Source of the DNA: Dryocola boscaweniae
Lineage (GTDB): Bacteria > Pseudomonadota > Gammaproteobacteria > Enterobacterales > Enterobacteriaceae
Direction: 5' to 3'
Length of the DNA stretch: 64,000 nucleotides
Assembly: GCF_025215095.1 (NCBI RefSeq)
Contig: NZ_JALHAP010000081.1
Location: 186,001 to 250,000, forward strand
Shown here: piece by piece, positions 34,788 through 43,985 of the stretch
How the letters are laid out: every line of letters starts with the position of its first letter
How positions within the stretch are numbered: position 1 is the stretch's first letter
Translations under genes and position numbers: made by a program
The notes under the pieces: model-generated
What the model was told of the DNA's origin: nothing
Database searches by the model: none
What the model saw: only the letters and a program-made list of their open reading frames with translations

Positions 34788-36008
34788 ATGCCAGACCTCG
34801 CTCCTCAACCCGCATTAAGCGGTTTCCGTCTCAATCTGCAGATTGTCTCCGTTGTGATGTTTAATTTCGCAAGCTATATGACCATTGGCCTGCCGCTTGC
34901 GGTTTTACCGGGCTATGTCCATGACATTATGGGATTTAGCGCCTTCTGGGCAGGTTTAGTCATTAGCCTGCAATATTTTGCCACGTTATTAAGTCGACCG
35001 CATGCGGGGCGCTATGCAGATTTACTCGGGCCGAAAAAAATTGTCGTGTTCGGGCTGTGCGGTTGTTTTCTTAGCGGCGTCAGCTATTTGCTGGCGGCGC
35101 TGGGTAGCGGCTGGCCGATGGTGAGTTTAATTTTGCTCTGCCTTGGGCGTGTGATTCTGGGGATCGGACAAAGTTTTGCCGGGACTGGCTCAACGCTTTG
35201 GGGAGTTGGGGTGGTTGGCTCCTTACATATCGGACGCGTCATTTCCTGGAACGGGATCGTTACTTACGGCGCGATGGCGATTGGCGCGCCGCTTGGCGTG
35301 CTGTTTTATCATATGGGCGGGCTGAAGCTTCTGGCGGGAATTATTATGGCCGTGGCGCTGCTCGCTATTGTGCTTGCGCTTCCTCGTCCGGCGGTAAAAG
35401 CCAGTAAAGGAAAGCCGTTGCCGTTTCGGGCGGTGCTTGGCCGCGTTTGGCTCTATGGTATGGCGCTTGCGCTGGCATCCGCAGGTTTTGGCGTTATCGC
35501 CACGTTTATCACGCTTTTTTACGACGCCAAAGGCTGGGACGGCGCGGCGTTTGCGCTTACGCTGTTTAGCTGCGCGTTTGTTGGTACTCGCTTACTTTTC
35601 CCAAACGGCATTAACCGTCTGGGTGGATTGAATGTAGCGATGCTCTGCTTTGTGGTGGAGATTATCGGGCTGCTGCTGGTGGGTTTTGCGGGCGAGCCGT
35701 GGATGGCGAAAGCCGGTACTTTTCTGACTGGCGCAGGCTTCTCGCTGGTGTTCCCGGCGTTGGGCGTGGTGGCGGTGAAAGTCGTGCCGCAGCAAAATCA
35801 GGGCAGCGCGTTAGCTACCTATACCGTGTTTATGGATTTATCTCTGGGCATAACCGGACCGCTTGCCGGCCTGTTGATGGCTTACGCCGGTGTGCCAGTG
35901 ATTTATCTGGCGGCGGCTGTGCTGGTATTTATCGCGCTGCTTCTTGCCGGGCTGCTAAAAAAACGGCCCCCGGCTGAACAACCGGAGGCCGCGGCATTAT
36001 CAGAGTAA
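34788..36008 (+). CDS. yhhS: Major facilitator transporter YhhS
   Basis: 406 residues with 12 predicted membrane segments. The MFS motif between segments 2 and 3 reads GRYADLLGPKK. Sequence and location (divergent from yhhT, convergent with dcrB) match E. coli YhhS, an MFS drug/arabinose-type exporter family member of uncertain physiological substrate. The last codons double as the dcrB terminator on the other strand (see 35957-35991). Its stop touches the dcrB stop with no gap. Confidence 0.92.
   Translation: MPDLAPQPALSGFRLNLQIVSVVMFNFASYMTIGLPLAVLPGYVHDIMGFSAFWAGLVISLQYFATLLSRPHAGRYADLLGPKKIVVFGLCGCFLSGVSYLLAALGSGWPMVSLILLCLGRVILGIGQSFAGTGSTLWGVGVVGSLHIGRVISWNGIVTYGAMAIGAPLGVLFYHMGGLKLLAGIIMAVALLAIVLALPRPAVKASKGKPLPFRAVLGRVWLYGMALALASAGFGVIATFITLFYDAKGWDGAAFALTLFSCAFVGTRLLFPNGINRLGGLNVAMLCFVVEIIGLLLVGFAGEPWMAKAGTFLTGAGFSLVFPALGVVAVKVVPQQNQGSALATYTVFMDLSLGITGPLAGLLMAYAGVPVIYLAAAVLVFIALLLAGLLKKRPPAEQPEAAALSE
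35957..35991 (-). terminator. dcrB intrinsic terminator inside the yhhS coding region
   Basis: On the minus strand CGGCCTCCGG and CCGGGGGCCG pair (one mismatch, eight-base loop) and are followed by seven T residues. It lies 18 bases past the dcrB stop, within the last 17 codons of yhhS, so one stretch serves as coding sequence and terminator. Confidence 0.85.
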
Positions 36009-36581
36009 TTATTTGATGGTGATGGTATTGATGATGTTCTCAGCGGCAGTTTGCGCCTGTTGCTGATTATCCGCAGGCAGCGTTATCTGCATGGTCAGCA
36101 ATTTATCATCCACTTTGCTCAGGATAACCGATGAGTATGCGGTCTGGCCTTTTGCAGAGATAACGGTGTCGAGCTGTTGCAGGTTATGGCCTTTAATCTC
36201 AATAGATTTGTTGGTCACTACCTGAAGCTGCGGGTCGCGCGCGCGCTGCTGGTCTTCCAGGCGTTTTGCCAGAGCTTCTAAATCATCGGTGGTGTTATCG
36301 CCGACAATCACGATGACCGCTTTCTGGCCGGTGGCATCGGAATAGACATGCATATTATTCGTTTGCGTGCCCACTTTACCGCTTTGATCGGTCATATCCG
36401 GCGGCAGTGCGAAACTCACCTTGCCGTCAAGCAGGCTAACCGGCTGCGCGTTGGCGTTGCCTTCTGCTGCAGCCCCTTCTGCTGCAGCCCCTTCGGCTGG
36501 CGTTTTGGTGTCGTTGTTGTCGCAGGCGGCAAGACCGAGCACCAGCAGGCCGATACCGACATATTTAACCAGGTTACGCAT
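36009..36581 (-). CDS. dcrB: DcrB family lipoprotein
   Basis: 190 residues. Lipobox LAAC gives Cys20 as the lipidated residue. An Ala/Glu/Gly-rich spacer (about 27-42, [13 protein letters not shown]) is followed by the DcrB domain beginning [20 protein letters not shown]. In E. coli, DcrB is an envelope protein known from phage C1/C6 adsorption and DNA entry work, and it affects lipoprotein maturation. The spacer arises from a 15-bp tandem duplication. Convergent with yhhS. Confidence 0.93.
   Translation of the reverse strand: MRNLVKYVGIGLLVLGLAACDNNDTKTPAEGAAAEGAAAEGNANAQPVSLLDGKVSFALPPDMTDQSGKVGTQTNNMHVYSDATGQKAVIVIVGDNTTDDLEALAKRLEDQQRARDPQLQVVTNKSIEIKGHNLQQLDTVISAKGQTAYSSVILSKVDDKLLTMQITLPADNQQQAQTAAENIINTITIK
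36460..36494 (-). repeat. 15-bp tandem duplication in dcrB
   Basis: Two exact copies of a 15-base unit (36460-36474 and 36475-36489) and the start of a third encode the AAAEG repeat just after the lipidated N-terminus. The unit keeps frame, so only tether length changes. Confidence 0.9.
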
Positions 36582-36653
36582 GACTTCATCCTTTACGTTA
36601 ACAAGCCGTTGAGGGCAATCTCAGCATCTTAGCACAAGATAATTCAAGGACGG

Positions 36654-37319
36654 TCAACCGGGCTGCAAGCTCGACATTTCAGATTTGTCTGCCAGGCGTT
36701 TCAGCAACATATTGAGCAGCACGCCATACATTGGCAGGAAGAAAACGATGCTGATTAATACCTTAAAGCAGTAATCGACGATGGCTATCTCAACCCAGTG
36801 CTGCGCCATAAACGCGTCCGGGCTGCGCCAGAAGGCGATGAAAAAGAAGGAGAGCGTATCGCTGACATTGCCGAAAAGCGTCGAGGCCGTCGGCGCAAGC
36901 CACCAGCGCTTGTTCTGGCGCAGGCGGTTAAACACGTGAACATCGAGGATCTGCCCCAGCGCGTAAGCCATAAAGCTCGCGGTGGCAATGCGGGCGACAA
37001 ACAGATTGAAGTGAGTCAGCGCCTCAAAGCCCTGCCAACTGCCCATATAAAACAGGGCCGAAATAGCATAGGAAATCACCAGCGCAGGGAGCATTACCGC
37101 GAAGATAATGCGCCGCGCGAGCGGAGCGCCAAAAATCCGCACCGTCAGATCGGTCGCCAGGAAGATAAACGGGAAGCTGAATGCACCCCAGGTTGTGTGG
37201 AATCCGAAGACCGAAACCGGGAGTTGCACCAGATAATTGCTGGAGGTGATCACCAGCAAATGGAATAGCGATAGCCAGAACAGCGCTTTCATGCGCCGTT
37301 GAGTTTGGAACTGCGTCAT
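36654..37319 (-). CDS. yhhQ: Queuosine precursor transporter YhhQ
   Basis: 221 residues with about six membrane segments. Family stretches include FSFPFIFLATDLTVRIFGAP, FVARIATASFMAYALGQILD and TLFGNVSDTLSFFFIAFW. YhhQ takes up 7-cyano-7-deazaguanine (preQ0/preQ1) for queuosine modification of tRNA. It is divergent from tusA, another tRNA modification gene. Confidence 0.95.
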   Translation of the reverse strand: MTQFQTQRRMKALFWLSLFHLLVITSSNYLVQLPVSVFGFHTTWGAFSFPFIFLATDLTVRIFGAPLARRIIFAVMLPALVISYAISALFYMGSWQGFEALTHFNLFVARIATASFMAYALGQILDVHVFNRLRQNKRWWLAPTASTLFGNVSDTLSFFFIAFWRSPDAFMAQHWVEIAIVDYCFKVLISIVFFLPMYGVLLNMLLKRLADKSEMSSLQPG

Positions 37320-37496
37320 ATTTTAGCCTTTTTAATAAATGGGGTGAGGGAACCCAGTAACCGCTTTTTAAAAGCCGGGGGATAATACTGCTTTAGCCCC
37401 GCTTTGCAACGGTTAATTTTAACGCAATCGTTCACGTCCCTTGCACGAGAATTTACCGGGCGTAAACTAGCGCGGTTTTTAAAATTCGAGACTGCC

Positions 37497-37742
37497 ATGA
37501 CTGATTTATTCGCCAACCCGGACCATACACTTGACGCCTTAGGCCTGCGCTGCCCCGAACCGGTAATGATGGTGCGTAAAACCGTGCGTAATATGCAGCC
37601 TGGCGAGACGCTGCTGGTGATTGCCGACGATCCCGCCACCACGCGTGACATCCCCGGTTTTTGCCGCTTTATGGAACATGAGCTGATTGCTCTGCAAGTA
37701 GAATCATTGCCTTATCGCTATCTGCTGCGTAAAGGCCAGTAG
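37497..37742 (+). CDS. tusA: Sulfur-carrier protein TusA
   Basis: 81 residues from the ATG at 37497 (protein [20 protein letters not shown]). An upstream extension of the frame does not match the family. The CPEP motif carries the active-site cysteine (Cys19) that accepts sulfur from IscS and passes it to TusBCD/E for 2-thiouridine formation in tRNA. A 7-bp hairpin (37752-37758, 37766-37772) follows the stop. Confidence 0.95.
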   Translation: MTDLFANPDHTLDALGLRCPEPVMMVRKTVRNMQPGETLLVIADDPATTRDIPGFCRFMEHELIALQVESLPYRYLLRKGQ

Positions 37743-37883
37743 CCTACATATCCCTGTGTGCCCCGCACAGGGCTTCTGAACCTGCTTTGCACCTCTTCTG
37801 AACCTCAATTTCATTTTTTGCTGCTTTTGTGAACTGCTTCACCACCGCTTTTCTCCATCCAGGCTAATTTCTAATCGACAAAA

Positions 37884-37898
37884 TAAAACATTGTTTTA
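37884..37898 (+). promoter_or_regulatory. KdgR-like operator upstream of the TRAP operon
   Basis: Perfect palindrome TAAAACATTGTTTTA, 40 bases before the dctP-like start. The surrounding 19 bases agree at 18 positions with the KdgR consensus as I remember it (AATRAAAYRNYRTTTYATT). KdgR is the IclR-type repressor of uronate and pectin-breakdown genes. This would place the transporter under control of 2-keto-3-deoxygluconate. Confidence 0.55.
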
Positions 37899-37937
37899 CT
37901 TCTTACCTACCTTACCTCAATCTGCTGGAGCGACACG

Positions 37938-38921
37938 ATGAAGAAGACCTTTATGCCTGCTTTCGCTGGCCTGTGCCTGTCTGCCGCGTCACTGCTGTTT
38001 GCGCAGGCGAGTTATGCGCAAGTAATTAAAGCCGCCGATGTTCACCCCGAAGGCTATCCCAACGTCGTCGCTGTGCAACATATGGGGGAAAAGCTGAAGC
38101 AGCAAACCAACGGGGAGCTTGAGATTAAAGTCTTCCCAAGCGGCGTGCTCGGCGATGAAAAACAGATGATTGAGCAGGCGCAGATGGGGGCGATCGACAT
38201 GATTCGTGTCTCCATGGCGCCGGTTGCCGCCATCCTGCCGGATGTAGAAGTCTTTACCTTGCCGTATGTGTTCCGCGATGAAGATCATATGCACAAAGTG
38301 ATCGATGGCGATCTGGGTAAAGAAATTGGCGACAAACTCACCTCCAATCCCAAATCCCGCCTGGTGTTCCTCGGCTGGATGGATTCCGGCACGCGTAACC
38401 TGATTACCAAAAACCCGGTCGTGAAGGCGGAAGATTTACACGGCATGAAAATCCGCGTGCAGGGCAGCCCGGTCGCGCTTGCTACGCTTAAAGACATGGG
38501 GGCTAACTCCGTGGCGATGGGCGTGAGCGAAGTGTACAGCGGCATGCAAACCGGGGTTATCGACGGCGCGGAAAACAATCCGCCAACGTTTATCGCCCAC
38601 AACTACATGCCGGTCGCTAAAAACTACACCCTGAGCGGCCACTTTATCACGCCGGAAATGCTGCTTTACTCCAAAGTAAAATGGGACAAGCTGAGCGCTG
38701 ACGACCAGCAAAAAATCCTCAAACTTGCCCGCGAAGCGCAGATGGAACAGCGAGAGCTATGGAACGCTTATAACAAACAGGCGCTGGAAAAAATGAAGGC
38801 AGGGGGCGTGCAATTCCACGAAATCGACAAGGCCTGGTTTGTGAAAGCGACCGAGCCGGTTCGCAAAGAATACGGCGAGAAGCATCAGAGTCTGATGAAA
38901 GCCATCGCTGACGTCCAGTAA
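37938..38921 (+). CDS. TRAP transporter substrate-binding protein (DctP family)
   Basis: 327 residues. A signal peptide (about 1-27, ending SYA) is followed by the DctP fold: GELEIKVFPSGVLGDEKQMI, MKIRVQGSP with the arginine that grips the substrate carboxylate, and MGVSEVYSGMQTGVIDGAEN. It delivers an organic or sugar acid to the membrane partners encoded next. With the KdgR-like box upstream, a hexuronate or related acid is a reasonable guess. It has a GGAG ribosome binding site. It forms an operon with the next two genes. Confidence 0.92.
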   Translation: MKKTFMPAFAGLCLSAASLLFAQASYAQVIKAADVHPEGYPNVVAVQHMGEKLKQQTNGELEIKVFPSGVLGDEKQMIEQAQMGAIDMIRVSMAPVAAILPDVEVFTLPYVFRDEDHMHKVIDGDLGKEIGDKLTSNPKSRLVFLGWMDSGTRNLITKNPVVKAEDLHGMKIRVQGSPVALATLKDMGANSVAMGVSEVYSGMQTGVIDGAENNPPTFIAHNYMPVAKNYTLSGHFITPEMLLYSKVKWDKLSADDQQKILKLAREAQMEQRELWNAYNKQALEKMKAGGVQFHEIDKAWFVKATEPVRKEYGEKHQSLMKAIADVQ

Positions 38922-38952
38922 ACCCTGCGGCTAACGATTTCGTGGAGGGCAT

Positions 38953-39462
38953 ATGTCCCAAAGCTACTCAAACTGGATGGATAAAGTTTACCTGGCGGCG
39001 ATGATCGTCGCCGGTTTCTCTTTGCTTATCATGACCGTCATTATTCCGATCGGGATTTTCTCGCGGTATGTGCTCAACCGTGGGGAATCCTGGCCGGAGC
39101 CGGTGGCAATAATCTGCATGGTGACATTTACGTTTATCGGCGCGGCGGTGAGCTATCGCGCCGGTTCCCACATCGCGGTAAATATGCTGACGGACCGTCT
39201 GCCGCAGGCGCTGCAAACGCTCTGCGCACGCGTTGTCGATCTGCTGATGCTGCTGATTTCATTCGTAATGTTTTACTACAGCTACTTTCTGTGTGCGGAT
39301 TTATGGCAGCAGCCTGTGGCGGAGTTTCCTGTACTGACGTCGGGGCAAACCTACCTGCCGTTGCCGATTGGCGCGGTGTTGCTGATTTTGTTTGTTATTG
39401 AGCGATTGCTGTTTGGTTCTCAGGAGAACCGTCCGGTGGTGCTGCTTGGTAATCACGGTTAA
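38953..39462 (+). CDS. TRAP transporter small membrane subunit (DctQ family)
   Basis: 169 residues with four predicted membrane segments (about 13-35, 48-68, 88-110, 130-150). FSRYVLNRGESWPEPVAII is the DctQ hallmark around the second segment. It pairs with the large DctM subunit. It starts 31 bases after the binding-protein gene with GTGGAGGG before the ATG, and 17 bases separate it from the large subunit. Confidence 0.93.
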   Translation: MSQSYSNWMDKVYLAAMIVAGFSLLIMTVIIPIGIFSRYVLNRGESWPEPVAIICMVTFTFIGAAVSYRAGSHIAVNMLTDRLPQALQTLCARVVDLLMLLISFVMFYYSYFLCADLWQQPVAEFPVLTSGQTYLPLPIGAVLLILFVIERLLFGSQENRPVVLLGNHG

Positions 39463-39479
39463 AGCCTGGGGACTCCAAC

Positions 39480-40766
39480 ATGGACGCATTTATCTTATTA
39501 GCCACGCTCGGCGTGCTGCTGGCGGTCGGGATGCCCGTCGCTTTTGCCGTAGGCCTCAGCGCTATGGTCGGGGCGCTGTGGATTGATTTGCCGCTCGAAG
39601 CAATCATGATTCAAATCACCAGCGGGGTGAACAAATTCACGCTGCTTGCGATCCCGTTCTTTATTCTGGCTGGCGCAATCATGGCGGAAGGCGGCATTGC
39701 GCGCCGTCTGGTGAATTTTGCCTATATTTTTGTGGGATTTATTCGCGGCGGCCTGTCGCTTGTGAATATCGTTGCCTCTACTTTCTTCGGCGCGATTTCA
39801 GGATCGTCGGTGGCGGATACTGCGTCGATCGGCAGCGTAATGATCCCGGAAATGGAGAAAAAAGGTTATCCGCGCGAATACGCGGCGGCGGTCACCGCAA
39901 GCGGATCGGTACAGGCGATTTTGATCCCGCCAAGCCATAACTCGGTGATTTATTCGCTGGCGGCAGGGGGTACGGTTTCTATCGCCACGCTGTTTATCGC
40001 CGGCGTGCTGCCGGGGCTGCTGCTGAGCTTTTGTTTGATGGCAATGTGCCTGGGATTCGCTCATAAACGCGGCTACCCGAAAGGCGAGCGTATTCCCTTT
40101 AAGCAGGCCCTGAAAATATTCTTTGATGCTTTATGGGGCTTGATGACAGTGGTCATCATCCTTGGCGGTATTCTGACCGGCGTATTCACCGCCACGGAAT
40201 CTGCAGCGGTGGCCTGCGTCTGGGCGTTCTTCGTCACTATGTTTATCTACCGCGATTATAAATGGAACGAATTGCCGAAGCTGATGTTCCGCACCGTGAA
40301 AACCGTCTCTATCGTGATGATTTTGATTGGCTTTGCGGCGGCTTTTGGCGCGGTGATGACCTATATGCAGCTCCCGGCGCGTATCACCGAGTTCTTCACG
40401 TCGCTGTCCGATAACAAGTACGTGATCCTGATGTACCTGAACGTCATGCTGCTGCTGATCGGCACGCTGATGGACATGGCGCCGATCATTTTGATCCTGA
40501 CTCCGGTGCTGCTGCCGGTGACCAACTCGCTGGGCATCGATCCGGTGCATTTCGGGATGATCATGATGGTGAACCTGGGTATCGGCCTGATCACCCCGCC
40601 GGTTGGCTCGGTGCTGTTTGTCGCAAGCGCGGTCAGCAAACAAAAAATAGAGGTGGTGGTGCGGGCCATGCTGCCGTTCTACTTCATGTTGCTGGTGGTG
40701 CTGGCGATGGTGACCTACATCCCGTGGGTTTCTTTGTGGCTACCGCATGCTCTGGGGATGAACTAA
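39480..40766 (+). CDS. TRAP transporter large membrane subunit (DctM family)
   Basis: 428 residues with about 12 membrane segments. The DctM signatures are LAIPFFILAGAIMAEGGIARRL, split here across residues 58-79, FFGAISGSSVADTASIGSVM and NLGIGLITPPVGSVLFVAS. It is the sodium-driven channel-like subunit of the tripartite transporter. It is the last gene of the operon and is followed by a pair of REP elements. Confidence 0.94.
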   Translation: MDAFILLATLGVLLAVGMPVAFAVGLSAMVGALWIDLPLEAIMIQITSGVNKFTLLAIPFFILAGAIMAEGGIARRLVNFAYIFVGFIRGGLSLVNIVASTFFGAISGSSVADTASIGSVMIPEMEKKGYPREYAAAVTASGSVQAILIPPSHNSVIYSLAAGGTVSIATLFIAGVLPGLLLSFCLMAMCLGFAHKRGYPKGERIPFKQALKIFFDALWGLMTVVIILGGILTGVFTATESAAVACVWAFFVTMFIYRDYKWNELPKLMFRTVKTVSIVMILIGFAAAFGAVMTYMQLPARITEFFTSLSDNKYVILMYLNVMLLLIGTLMDMAPIILILTPVLLPVTNSLGIDPVHFGMIMMVNLGIGLITPPVGSVLFVASAVSKQKIEVVVRAMLPFYFMLLVVLAMVTYIPWVSLWLPHALGMN

Positions 40767-40769
40767 ACC

Positions 40770-40855
40770 CGGCGGATGACGCTTCGCTTATCCGCCCTAC
40801 TTAACGAGGTTAACTCTCTTTGTCGTAGGTCGGATAAGCGAAGCGTCATCCGACA
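40770..40855. repeat. Pair of inverted REP elements after the TRAP operon
   Basis: Two copies of a palindromic unit of the REP/BIME type, in opposite orientation: GGCGGAT...ATCCGCC (40771-40796), then GTAGGTCGGATAAGCGAAGC onward (40825-40855). The core GATGACGCTTCGCTTATCCG recurs with small changes at 51.1, 56.9 and 58.4 kb. They lie between the converging dctM-like and zntA genes. Confidence 0.9.
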
Positions 40856-40902
40856 AAAAAAACCGTCAAGTTGGGGCCGGAAGGTTCAGCGTCATCCAGC
40901 TG

Positions 40903-43104
40903 TTATTTTTTCCGCAGTAGCCTCAGCGCATTCGCCGTAACCAGAGCTGTAGCTCCCGAATCGGCGAGCACAGCCAGCCACAGGCCGGTCAGCCCCATCA
41001 GCGTTGTGATCAGGAATATCCCTTTTAACCCCAGCGCTATCGTGATGTTCTGACGAATATTACTGTGCGTTGCTCGTGCCAGGCCAATCATGCTCGCAAG
41101 TTCCGTCAGGCGATTGTGCGTCAGCGCCGCATCGGCGGTTTCCAGCGCAACGTCGGTCCCGCTGCCCATGGCAATGCCGATGGTCGCAGCTTTCATTGCC
41201 GGGGCATCGTTGATGCCGTCGCCAACCATCGCCAGCGGTTGCTGCGCGTTCAATGCGTTCACGGCCTTAACTTTGTCGGCCGGCAGCAGACTGGCGCGAT
41301 AATGTATGCCTAATTCATCAGCGATGGCGGCGGCAGCACGAGGGTTATCGCCCGTCAGCATCACGCCCTGCACGCCGATATTTTTCAGGGCCGTAATCGC
41401 TTCTTTAGCATCGCTGCGCAGCGTATCGCGCATGGCGATAATACCCAGCAGCTTACCGTGCCCGACAATGACAATGACCGTCTGGCCTTTCGCTTCCAGA
41501 TGGGTGATGCGCTGTTGCCAGCTTTCATTCAGCACGGCTGCGGGAAGTTTGCCTGGCGAGCTAAGCAACAGCGTTTCGCCATTGATTGTTGCTTCTACGC
41601 CAATGCCGGCCAGCGCACGATGCGATTCGGTTGTGGTCAGAGTAAGCTTCCGCAGTTGCGCTTCATGCACGATGGCCTGAGCAAGCGGGTGCGACGAGCC
41701 CTGTTCGACGGCGGCAGCCAACTCCAGCAGAGCATTCTCGTTCAGTGAATCAGCCGCTTCAATTGCGGTAACCTGCGGCTTTCCTGCCGTCAGCGTGCCG
41801 GTTTTATCGAAGGCTATCTGTTGGACCCGGCCAAGGCGTTCCAGCGCCGCGCCGCCTTTGATCAATGCGCCGTGACGAGCGGCGGCGGCGAGGCCTGAGG
41901 TTATTGCGGCCGGAGTCGAAATCACCAGCGCGCACGGGCAGCCAATCAGCAGCAGCGCCAGCCCTTTATAAATCCATTCGCTCCAGCTTTGCCCGAACAA
42001 CAGAGGTGGAATAACGGCGGCAAGCAGCGCTATCGCCATAATAATCGGCGTATAGATACGGCTGAAGCGGTCGATAAAGCGTTCGATAGGCGCGCGGCGT
42101 TCGTCCGCTTCTTCGATTAAACGCAGAATGCGATCTATAGCGCTGTCGCCCGGCTCGGAGATCACTTCGAGTTGAACAAGCCTGTCAACGCTGGTGCTGC
42201 CCGCCGGGACTTTCTCGTTTTGGCTACGCTCCACCGGCACCGATTCGCCGGTTAAAGCGCTTTCATCGAAGCTGGCGCTTTCGCTGAGCAGGCGACCATC
42301 CGCCGGTAAGCGGCCGCCAGCAGAGACTTCAATCACATCGCCGGGACGAAGATCGCCCAGCGCGACGTTTTCTCTTTCGCCGTTGCGAATGCGTGTTGCG
42401 ACTTCGGGCTTGAGCGCCATCAGAGCACTTACCCCGCGTCTGGCGCGGCTTGCAGCATAGGATTCAAGACGTTCGCCAACAAGGAACAGCAGCAGCACCA
42501 TGGCTGCTTCGGCCGTTGCGCCGATAAAAAGCGCGCCAGCCGCGGCGACGCTCATCAGCGTTTCGATGGCGAACCAGTTACCGCTGCGAATCAGGTGCAC
42601 GGCCTGATGAGCAATGGGCCACAGGCCGACCAGCGTGGTGGCAATAAACGCCATGTTGCCAAACGGATGGTTGAATTGTTCCAGCCCCCAGCTTACCGCC
42701 ATCATGATGGCCAGAGTGATAAGCGGTAAGTTTTCACGCCAGCCAGAACTGGAAATAACTGCCGGCGCGGCGCTGTCGCGCAGGCTATATCCGGCGGCTT
42801 TTACTGCTTTCTCGACTTCCTGACGAATATCCCGTGGCGCGGTAACAAGCAGTTTTTCTGTCGCAAACAGGACCTGCACGTGTTGTATGTCAGGGATTTG
42901 TTTTACTGCGTTTTCGACTTTGCGTGCACAGGCTGCGCAGTCCATGCCTGAGACCTGCCAGCTATAGCGCTCGCCTTTCTCCAGGACAACCTCGGGCTGG
43001 GGCACGGCAGAACATTGCTCGTCATTGCAGCAGGAAGGCGCTTCGGCTGGCAACGGGCTTAACTTTGCCCTGGCAAACTGCGGGGGTTTTTTAGCGTTGA
43101 GCAT
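40903..43104 (-). CDS. zntA: Zn(II)/Cd(II)/Pb(II)-exporting P-type ATPase ZntA
   Basis: 733 residues. The N-terminal heavy-metal domain has GMDCAACARKVENAVKQIP and a Cys-rich leader (SCCNDEQC). There are eight membrane segments with the CPC transport motif (LIGCPCALVIS), the phosphorylation site DKTGTLT and the ATP-site motif MVGDGINDAPA. It pumps zinc, cadmium and lead out of the cytoplasm. The promoter is of the ZntR type (43141-43172). Confidence 0.97.
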   Translation of the reverse strand: MLNAKKPPQFARAKLSPLPAEAPSCCNDEQCSAVPQPEVVLEKGERYSWQVSGMDCAACARKVENAVKQIPDIQHVQVLFATEKLLVTAPRDIRQEVEKAVKAAGYSLRDSAAPAVISSSGWRENLPLITLAIMMAVSWGLEQFNHPFGNMAFIATTLVGLWPIAHQAVHLIRSGNWFAIETLMSVAAAGALFIGATAEAAMVLLLFLVGERLESYAASRARRGVSALMALKPEVATRIRNGERENVALGDLRPGDVIEVSAGGRLPADGRLLSESASFDESALTGESVPVERSQNEKVPAGSTSVDRLVQLEVISEPGDSAIDRILRLIEEADERRAPIERFIDRFSRIYTPIIMAIALLAAVIPPLLFGQSWSEWIYKGLALLLIGCPCALVISTPAAITSGLAAAARHGALIKGGAALERLGRVQQIAFDKTGTLTAGKPQVTAIEAADSLNENALLELAAAVEQGSSHPLAQAIVHEAQLRKLTLTTTESHRALAGIGVEATINGETLLLSSPGKLPAAVLNESWQQRITHLEAKGQTVIVIVGHGKLLGIIAMRDTLRSDAKEAITALKNIGVQGVMLTGDNPRAAAAIADELGIHYRASLLPADKVKAVNALNAQQPLAMVGDGINDAPAMKAATIGIAMGSGTDVALETADAALTHNRLTELASMIGLARATHSNIRQNITIALGLKGIFLITTLMGLTGLWLAVLADSGATALVTANALRLLRKK

Positions 43105-43140
43105 ACGCCCTCCTGGGTAATGATAATATTCTCATTACCG

Positions 43141-43172
43141 ATGTTACACTCTGGAGCTTACTCCAGAGTCAA
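43141..43172 (-). promoter_or_regulatory. zntA promoter with ZntR (MerR-type) operator
   Basis: On the minus strand a -35 box TTGACT (43172-43167) and a -10 box TAACAT (43146-43141) are 20 bases apart. The spacer is filled by the dyad ACTCTGGAG / CTCCAGAGT. An overlong spacer with such a dyad is the mark of MerR-family activation, and this one closely resembles the E. coli zntA operator for ZntR. Confidence 0.9.
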
Positions 43173-43187
43173 GAGGGAATATGCGGC

Positions 43188-43814
43188 TTAGATGTACAGC
43201 GCGCGGACAATCATAAAGTGTCCGGCAAAATAGCAGGCGGCGGCAATGGCGCTGTCGCCGGTAAAGCGGCGGCGATAGTGGCTAATCAACCAGACAATAT
43301 TGCCCAGCAAGAGAAGCGTCGCGCCGACAAAACCCGAGAGGCTGTTGCTTGTCGGGCGGAAGAAATACAGCTCGCCTGCCAGCCACACCATCACAAGCGT
43401 CATGCCGATAAAAGTCATGATTGGCCAACGGAATATTTCCAGCCGCGTCCAGATAATCGCCACCAGGATCGCCCCGATAACGAGCAAGGCCAGCGGCAAC
43501 GGCCAGAAGAAAGAGAGCGTCATCTGGCTGGCGAAATAGAGGGCATACAGTAGATGCGAAAGGAAGAAAGCGCCGATGGCGTATAGCATGCGCTGTGTCG
43601 GCAGCAGCATAAGCGCATCGCCCGTAAGCGTTGCCAGCAAACCGGCGAGGATCAGATACCCCGTAGCCTCAAACATCGGCGCCTGCCAGGCCAGCAATAA
43701 CAACAGTAACAGCGTGACCGGCTTAAATACCCAGCGTTGCCAGGCTGGACCCCGATAGGAAGCATCTACATAGAGCCATCCGGAAAAGAATACGGCGATG
43801 AAAGACCAAAGCAT
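43188..43814 (-). CDS. yhhN: YhhN/TMEM86-family membrane protein
   Basis: 208 residues from the ATG at 43814 ([20 protein letters not shown]), matching the E. coli start. A longer frame to 43856 would run into a REP element and is rejected. It has about eight membrane segments. [17 protein letters not shown] and [11 protein letters not shown] are conserved; the animal homologue TMEM86 is a lysoplasmalogenase, but the role of the bacterial protein is not established. Confidence 0.92.
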   Translation of the reverse strand: MLWSFIAVFFSGWLYVDASYRGPAWQRWVFKPVTLLLLLLLAWQAPMFEATGYLILAGLLATLTGDALMLLPTQRMLYAIGAFFLSHLLYALYFASQMTLSFFWPLPLALLVIGAILVAIIWTRLEIFRWPIMTFIGMTLVMVWLAGELYFFRPTSNSLSGFVGATLLLLGNIVWLISHYRRRFTGDSAIAAACYFAGHFMIVRALYI

Positions 43815-43834
43815 GGCGTGTCCCTTTTGCTTAG

Positions 43835-43861
43835 GGCGGGTAAGCGTTAGCGTCACCCGCC
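43835..43861. repeat. Single REP element upstream of yhhN
   Basis: GGCGGGT / ACCCGCC (43835-43841, 43855-43861) with the AAGCGTTAGCGTC core is a solitary REP-type palindrome in the gap between the divergent yhhN and yhhM genes. Confidence 0.8.
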
Positions 43862-43985
43862 GGAATTTACATAATGTATTTTAAGCCTGTGTTCCTTACT
43901 TCAGTCTAGTGGTCAAAGTCGAGGGATGACAATGCCCGGACGTGGGAGGTATTCTTAAAAGCGCCTGACAAATCGAGATAAATCC

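Noticed and set aside
37404..37496. 31-residue N-terminal extension of TusA
   Set aside because: TusA is 81 residues in enterobacteria, and the upstream stretch has no family match; it is the promoter region shared with yhhQ.
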